In this document: positions 6,002-8,885 of the stretch, one piece after another | Numbering within the stretch: the stretch's first letter is position 1 | Layout of the letters: each line of letters opens with the position of its first letter | Origin: Nitrospira sp. | GTDB lineage: Bacteria > Nitrospirota > Nitrospiria > Nitrospirales > Nitrospiraceae | Length of the DNA: 8,885 nt | Assembly (NCBI GenBank): GCA_025935475.1 | Contig: JAICVE010000098.1 | Location: 1-8,885 of the forward strand | Reading direction: 5' to 3' | Made by a program: the position numbers and the translations under genes | The notes under the pieces: model-generated | Database searches by the model: none | What the model saw: only the letters and a program-made list of their open reading frames with translations | What the model was told of the DNA's origin: nothing

Positions 6002-6661
6002 ATGGCGGACGCAAAAGATCCTAAAAAAGCTAAAGGCGGAAAACCGGCCGGCCGGCCGGCAAAGAAAGAGGGCGGCAAAGCCCCTCAGGCATTTGACGAC
6101 GGCAGCGAGGAGTCGAAATTCCAGCCTCGGCTGCGCGATACCTATCGCGACCGCGTCGTGCCGGCTCTCATGAAGGAGTTCGGCTATAAGAACGTCATGC
6201 AGGTGCCGAAACTGGAACGTATTGTGCTCAACGTGGGCATGAGCGAAGCCATCCAAAACGTGAAGCTGCTGGAAAGTGCGGCCACCGAATTAGGCACAAT
6301 CACGGGGCAGAAGGCGGTGGTGACGAGGGCAAAGAAGGCCATCGCGGGCTTCAAGCTGCGCCAAGGCATGCCCATCGGGACTAAGGTCACGCTGCGGAAC
6401 CGCCGCATGTACGAGTTTTTCGACCGCCTGGTATCCCTCGCGCTGCCGCGCATTCGCGATTTCCGCGGCGTGTCGCCCAAGGCGTTCGACGGCCGCGGCA
6501 ACTACACGTTGGGTCTGAAAGAGCAGTTGATCTTCCCGGAGATCCAATACGACGAGGTCGCCTCGATTCACGGGATGGATATCACGATTGTGACGACGGC
6601 GCGTACGAACGACGAAGGGAAAGCCCTGCTCACCCAGTTGGGCATGCCGTTCAGGACCTAA
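6002..6661 (+). CDS. rplE: 50S ribosomal protein L5 with 40-residue N-terminal extension
   Basis: The product is 219 residues, while L5 is usually about 179. Residues 41-219 align end to end with the whole of a normal L5: RDRVVPALMKEFGYKNVMQV (49-68), GQKAVVTRAKKAIAGFKLRQ (102-121), PRIRDFRGVSPKAFDGRGNY (149-168), EQLIFPEIQYDEV and the end MPFRT. L5 binds 5S rRNA with L18 and contacts P-site tRNA and S13 across the interface. Residues 1-40 are an extra tail rich in Lys, Ala, Gly and Pro, turning acidic near 32-37. No ATG, GTG or TTG occurs in frame between codon 1 and codon 53, inside the core, and AAGG at 5993-5996 is well placed for the ATG at 6002. The extension is therefore very probably translated. 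Its function is unknown. Confidence 0.97.
   Translation: MADAKDPKKAKGGKPAGRPAKKEGGKAPQAFDDGSEESKFQPRLRDTYRDRVVPALMKEFGYKNVMQVPKLERIVLNVGMSEAIQNVKLLESAATELGTITGQKAVVTRAKKAIAGFKLRQGMPIGTKVTLRNRRMYEFFDRLVSLALPRIRDFRGVSPKAFDGRGNYTLGLKEQLIFPEIQYDEVASIHGMDITIVTTARTNDEGKALLTQLGMPFRT
6044..6059 (+). repeat. (CCGG)4 tandem, self-complementary tract inside rplE
   Basis: Four exact CCGG units lie within the coding sequence for the L5 N-terminal extension (codons 15 to 20, Pro-Ala-Gly-Arg-Pro-Ala). The tract is a 16-bp perfect palindrome flanked by A-rich Lys codons. Because the unit is four bases, gain or loss of one unit would shift the rplE frame, while a change of three units (12 bp) would keep it. 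The repeat is seen directly; any role in slippage or in how the extension arose is inferred. Confidence 0.8.
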
Positions 6662-6682
6662 CATTGAACGAAGGAGTCACTT

Positions 6683-6868
6683 GTGTCGAGACTGGCGCTC
6701 AGGAATAAAACGGCGGCCAAGCCGAAATTCAAGACCCGTGGCTATCATCGCTGCGGCTTGTGCGGGCGCGTGCACGGCTATTTGCGTCGGTTCAAGATGT
6801 GCCGCATCTGTTTCCGGTTGCTGAGCCTGAAGGGAGAAATCCCCGGCGTCCGGAAGTCCAGTTGGTAG
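6683..6868 (+). CDS. rpsN: 30S ribosomal protein S14, zinc-binding type (GTG start)
   Basis: The 61-residue product is the short, zinc-binding form of S14 (sometimes called type Z). The four cysteines C24, C27, C40 and C43 form the CxxC-x12-CxxC knuckle, followed by FRLLSLKGEIPGVRKSSW, the family's standard ending. The E. coli type is about 101 residues without these cysteines. S14 sits in the 30S head against S3 and S10 and joins late in assembly. The GTG start at 6683 gives the standard MSRLALRNK start and has AAGGAG at 6671-6676, six bases away; the TTG at 6681 is in another frame. The gene follows rplE by 21 nt and is the usual occupant of this slot between L5 and S8. Confidence 0.97.
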   Translation: MSRLALRNKTAAKPKFKTRGYHRCGLCGRVHGYLRRFKMCRICFRLLSLKGEIPGVRKSSW

Positions 6869-6927
6869 GATTCCTGGCCGGTCATGTGTGCTGATCACTT
6901 GGACGAGAATTTGTTGAAAGGCTTCGT

Positions 6928-7323
6928 ATGGTAACCGATCCAATCAGTGACCTCTTAGTGCGATTGCGCAATGGGTTTCGCCGCCATCACGATGTGGTGA
7001 CGATTCCCGCCTCAAAATTGAAGCACGAAGTGCTCCGAGTGCTCCAGGCCGAGGGGTTCATTCAGGGCATCGATACGGCGTCCGAGGATGGGCATCCTGT
7101 GCTGAAAGTGCAATTGCGATACGTGGGCGAGGGGGAACCCATGATCACGGGCATGCAACGCGTGAGCAAGCCCGGGCGACGCGTGTACGTGGGTACGAGA
7201 GAGATTCCTCGCGTGCGCAACGGCATCGGGATGGCCATTCTTTCGACCTCGAAAGGCATCATGACCGACCAAGCGTCGCGCAAGGCCGGCCTGGGCGGCG
7301 AAGTGCTCTGCGCAGTCTGGTAA
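6928..7323 (+). CDS. rpsH: 30S ribosomal protein S8
   Basis: The 131-residue product (E. coli 130) shows TDPISDLLVRLRNGFRRHHD (3-22), IPASKLKHEVLRVLQAEGFI (26-45), then KPGRRVYVGTREIPRVRNGI (81-100) and the signature AILSTSKGIMTD (103-114) ending GGEVLCAVW. S8 is a primary binder of 16S helix 21 in the central domain. In E. coli it is the translational repressor of the spc operon, binding a mimic of that helix at the rplE start; I could not identify such a mimic here. GAAAGG at 6916-6921 is the SD, six bases from the ATG. The 59-nt spacer after rpsN is one of the longest in the window. Confidence 0.97.
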   Translation: MVTDPISDLLVRLRNGFRRHHDVVTIPASKLKHEVLRVLQAEGFIQGIDTASEDGHPVLKVQLRYVGEGEPMITGMQRVSKPGRRVYVGTREIPRVRNGIGMAILSTSKGIMTDQASRKAGLGGEVLCAVW

Positions 7324-7343
7324 GGAAGGTAGAGGAAGAAGCC

Positions 7344-7880
7344 ATGTCACGCATTGGAAATAAGCCCATTCCTGTTCCGACCGGCGTTGATGTGAACGTA
7401 TCGGGATCCGTCGTCTCCGTGAAGGGGCCGCTCGGCAAGCTCGAGTGGACGTTGAAGCCTGGGATCGGCGTCACGGTCGACAAGGGACAGGTCGTCGTCA
7501 CACGCTCCACCGACGAACGGAAAATTCGAGCCATGCACGGCTTGGTGCGCGCCGAATTGAGCAATATGGTCAATGGCGTGACCAAAGGCTATGAACGCAA
7601 TATGGAGATCACCGGCGTCGGCTACAAGGCGGCGATCCAAGGAAAGACCATGAGCTTCAACGTCGGATACATCAATCCGGTGCAGTATCCGGTGCCAGCG
7701 GGGATCGACGTGAAAGTCGAGAAGCAAACACTCATCAACATCAAGGGTGCCGACAAGCGGCTGGTGGGGCAAGTGGCGGCGAATCTTCGCGCCATCAAGC
7801 CGCCGGACGTGTATAAGCAAAAAGGCATTCGATACTCCGGAGAAGTCTTAAGGAAGAAGGAAGGCAAGACCGGGAAGTAG
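7344..7880 (+). CDS. rplF: 50S ribosomal protein L6
   Basis: The 178-residue product (E. coli 177) contains the two tandem L6 domains, about 1-82 and 83-178. Landmarks are MSRIGNKPIPVPTGVDV at the start, VKGPLGKLEW (26-35), MHGLVRAELSNMVNGVTKGY (64-83), EITGVGYKAAIQG (88-100) and the C-terminal signature IKPPDVYKQKGIRYSGE (151-167). L6 lies near the sarcin-ricin loop and the factor-binding site. The segment that is often GYSHPV or GFSHPV reads GYINPV here (108-113), a mild departure. GAGGA at 7332-7336, seven bases before the ATG, is the SD. It begins 20 nt after rpsH. Confidence 0.97.
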   Translation: MSRIGNKPIPVPTGVDVNVSGSVVSVKGPLGKLEWTLKPGIGVTVDKGQVVVTRSTDERKIRAMHGLVRAELSNMVNGVTKGYERNMEITGVGYKAAIQGKTMSFNVGYINPVQYPVPAGIDVKVEKQTLINIKGADKRLVGQVAANLRAIKPPDVYKQKGIRYSGEVLRKKEGKTGK

Positions 7881-7888
7881 GGTACATC

Positions 7889-8254
7889 ATGAATAGTGCG
7901 GCAAAATTATCTCACCTCGCCAGGCGCCAGCAGCGTGTCCGTCAGCGCATAGTCGGAACGGATGAACGTCCGCGGCTCAATGTCTATCGCAGTAGCGGCC
8001 ATATCTATGCGCAGATCATCAACGACCTCAAGGGCACGACGTTGGCGGCTGCCTCGTCGCTGGACAAGTCCTTGCGGAAGACGTTGAAGTCTACCAGCAG
8101 CATCGTCGCGGCCAAAGCCGTGGGAACGCTCCTGGCCGAGCGCGCCAAGAATGCCAAGGTCCAAAAAGTCGTCTTTGACCGCGGTGGCCGGTTGTATCAC
8201 GGCCGGATTAAGGCATTGGCGGATGCCTCTCGCGAAGGCGGGCTGCAATTCTAG
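7889..8254 (+). CDS. rplR: 50S ribosomal protein L18
   Basis: The 121-residue product (E. coli 117) has a basic N-terminal region (RRQQRVRQRIVGTDERPRL, 12-30), then NVYRSSGHIYAQIINDLKG (31-49), and the conserved end FDRGGRLYHGRIKALADASR (96-115) plus EGGLQF. L18 binds 5S rRNA and, with L5, brings it into the central protuberance. The usual FDRNG is FDRGG here. The ATG at 7889 is 8 nt after the rplF stop, and the short AGGG at 7879-7882, overlapping that stop, is the likely SD. The spacing suggests coupled translation with rplF. Confidence 0.97.
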   Translation: MNSAAKLSHLARRQQRVRQRIVGTDERPRLNVYRSSGHIYAQIINDLKGTTLAAASSLDKSLRKTLKSTSSIVAAKAVGTLLAERAKNAKVQKVVFDRGGRLYHGRIKALADASREGGLQF

Positions 8255-8274
8255 GATAGAAGGGAGCAACGAGC

Positions 8275-8781
8275 GTGCGAGTCAATCCAGACGAACTGAG
8301 CCTCAAGGATAAGGTCGTGTTCATCAACCGCGTCGCCAAAGTCGTCAAAGGCGGCAAGCGCTTTAATTTCTGCGCGCTCGTCGTGGTGGGTGACGGACAG
8401 GGCTGGGTCGGCATCGGCAAGGGCAAGGCCGCGGAAGTGCCGGTCGCCATCGCGAAAGCTGTGCAGCAGGCCAAGAAGAATCTCGTCCATGTGCCGCTCA
8501 AGTCAGGCACTATTCCGCACGAGGTCCACGGTTTGTTTGGTGGCGAACACGTCCTCTTGAAGCCGGCAGTCGAAGGAACTGGCATCATCGCCGGCGGAGC
8601 CGTGCGGGCCGTCGTGGAACTCGTGGGTGCCCACAACATCATTTCCAAAACGTTGGGACGGGGGAATCCGTTCAACACGGTGCGTGCGACGCTGGACGGT
8701 CTCATGCAGCTCAGAAATCCGGAGCAGGTCATGCGGTTGCGCCGGGGCGAAGAGCTTCCGGCGGGAGTGCTCGCGTCATGA
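8275..8781 (+). CDS. rpsE: 30S ribosomal protein S5 (GTG start)
   Basis: The 168-residue product (E. coli 167) has an N-terminal double-stranded RNA binding-like domain with RVAKVVKGGKRFNFCALVVV (19-38) and GDGQGWVGIGKGKAAEVPVA (39-58), then a C-terminal domain with KPAVEGTGIIAGGAVRAVVE (98-117). S5 is at the mRNA entry with S3 and S4 and affects decoding accuracy. The loop around VKGGK (24-28) is where spectinomycin resistance changes fall in other bacteria, and it looks wild type. GTG is the start, with AAGGGAG at 8260-8266 eight bases before it. The TGA stop overlaps the rpmD start as ATGA. Confidence 0.97.
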   Translation: MRVNPDELSLKDKVVFINRVAKVVKGGKRFNFCALVVVGDGQGWVGIGKGKAAEVPVAIAKAVQQAKKNLVHVPLKSGTIPHEVHGLFGGEHVLLKPAVEGTGIIAGGAVRAVVELVGAHNIISKTLGRGNPFNTVRATLDGLMQLRNPEQVMRLRRGEELPAGVLAS

Positions 8782-8885
8782 CCACGGCAAAAACCGCGAA
8801 AGCGCCCGCTCAGAGCGTCCGCATCACCTTGAAGCGCAGCCCGATCGGCACGCCCGAGCGCCATCGCCTGGTGCTGCGTGGGCTC
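8778..8885 (+). CDS. rpmD: 50S ribosomal protein L30, 5' part only (partial)
   Basis: The 36 visible codons run off the right edge. After about ten extra residues (MTTAKTAKAPAQ) the reading VRITLKRSPIGTPERHRLVL matches the L30 N-terminal strand and helix (compare the usual xVTLxRSPIGxxxxxRxxLxGL). L30 is a small 50S protein of about 60 residues found in this exact slot between S5 and L15. The ATG at 8778 overlaps the rpsE stop (ATGA), with GGGAG at 8763-8767 as a somewhat distant SD. The Ala/Lys-rich lead is short and would be unremarkable as a variable tail. Rest of the gene not seen; rplO would be expected next. Confidence 0.92.
   Translation, partial: MTTAKTAKAPAQSVRITLKRSPIGTPERHRLVLRGL

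Noticed and set aside
5370..6014. Reverse-strand open frame (214 codons) opposite rplN and rplX
   Set aside because: It runs antisense to two conserved genes and their spacer, with no SD or recognisable protein features.
8208..8864. Long reverse-strand open frame (218 codons) opposite rpsE
   Set aside because: It is the antisense shadow of S5, a certain gene. Long antisense frames are common opposite GC-rich coding sequence, and its Pro/Thr/Ser-rich translation resembles no family I know.
1..8885. CRISPR arrays, tRNAs, insertion sequences, inserted foreign genes or a new defence or metabolic system
   Set aside because: The window is fully explained by the conserved ribosomal protein gene order, with spacers of 60 nt or less and no repeats beyond the short tracts reported.

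Overview
This window is a continuous run of ribosomal protein genes, all on the + strand. It starts at the tail of a translation elongation factor Tu gene and continues through the S10 operon and most of the spc operon. The order is tuf (3' end), rpsJ, rplC, rplD, rplW, rplB, rpsS, rplV, rpsC, rplP, rpmC, rpsQ, rplN, rplX, rplE, rpsN, rpsH, rplF, rplR, rpsE, rpmD (5' end). This is the canonical bacterial order with nothing inserted, lost or inverted. The sequence is moderately GC-rich. The proteins are bacterial in type, and the wording of L14, L2 and L3 recalls Nitrospira/Nitrospirota relatives. That taxonomic call is from memory of family sequences and is only moderately confident.

Layout: bases 1-59 end EF-Tu. 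Bases 84-4707 hold rpsJ to rplP, and 4741-5238 hold rpmC and rpsQ (end of the classical S10 operon). Bases 5271-8885 hold the spc part, rplN to rpmD, cut off by the window edge. Spacers run from overlaps (4 nt at rplD/rplW and rpsE/rpmD, 8 nt at rplB/rpsS) up to 60 nt. No spacer holds a recognisable promoter or an intrinsic terminator with a T-tract, so the block looks like one transcription unit continuing from tuf. Nearly every gene has a Shine-Dalgarno sequence. Four starts are GTG or best read as GTG (rplP, rplX, rpsN, rpsE).

Together the products build the core of both ribosomal subunits. L2, L3, L4 and L14 make or surround the peptidyl transferase centre and subunit interface. L4 and L22 line the exit tunnel, and L23, L24 and L29 surround its exit. 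L5 and L18 bind 5S rRNA. S3 and S5 form the mRNA entry; S10, S14 and S19 form the 30S head. S10 also acts as NusE in antitermination.

I see no previously undescribed system. The points worth a second look are small: a 40-residue Lys/Ala/Gly/Pro-rich N-terminal extension on L5 with a (CCGG)4 tract inside its coding sequence, a strong two-part hairpin just upstream of the rplV ribosome binding site, very short ORFs in the longer spacers that could couple translation, and a zinc-type S14.
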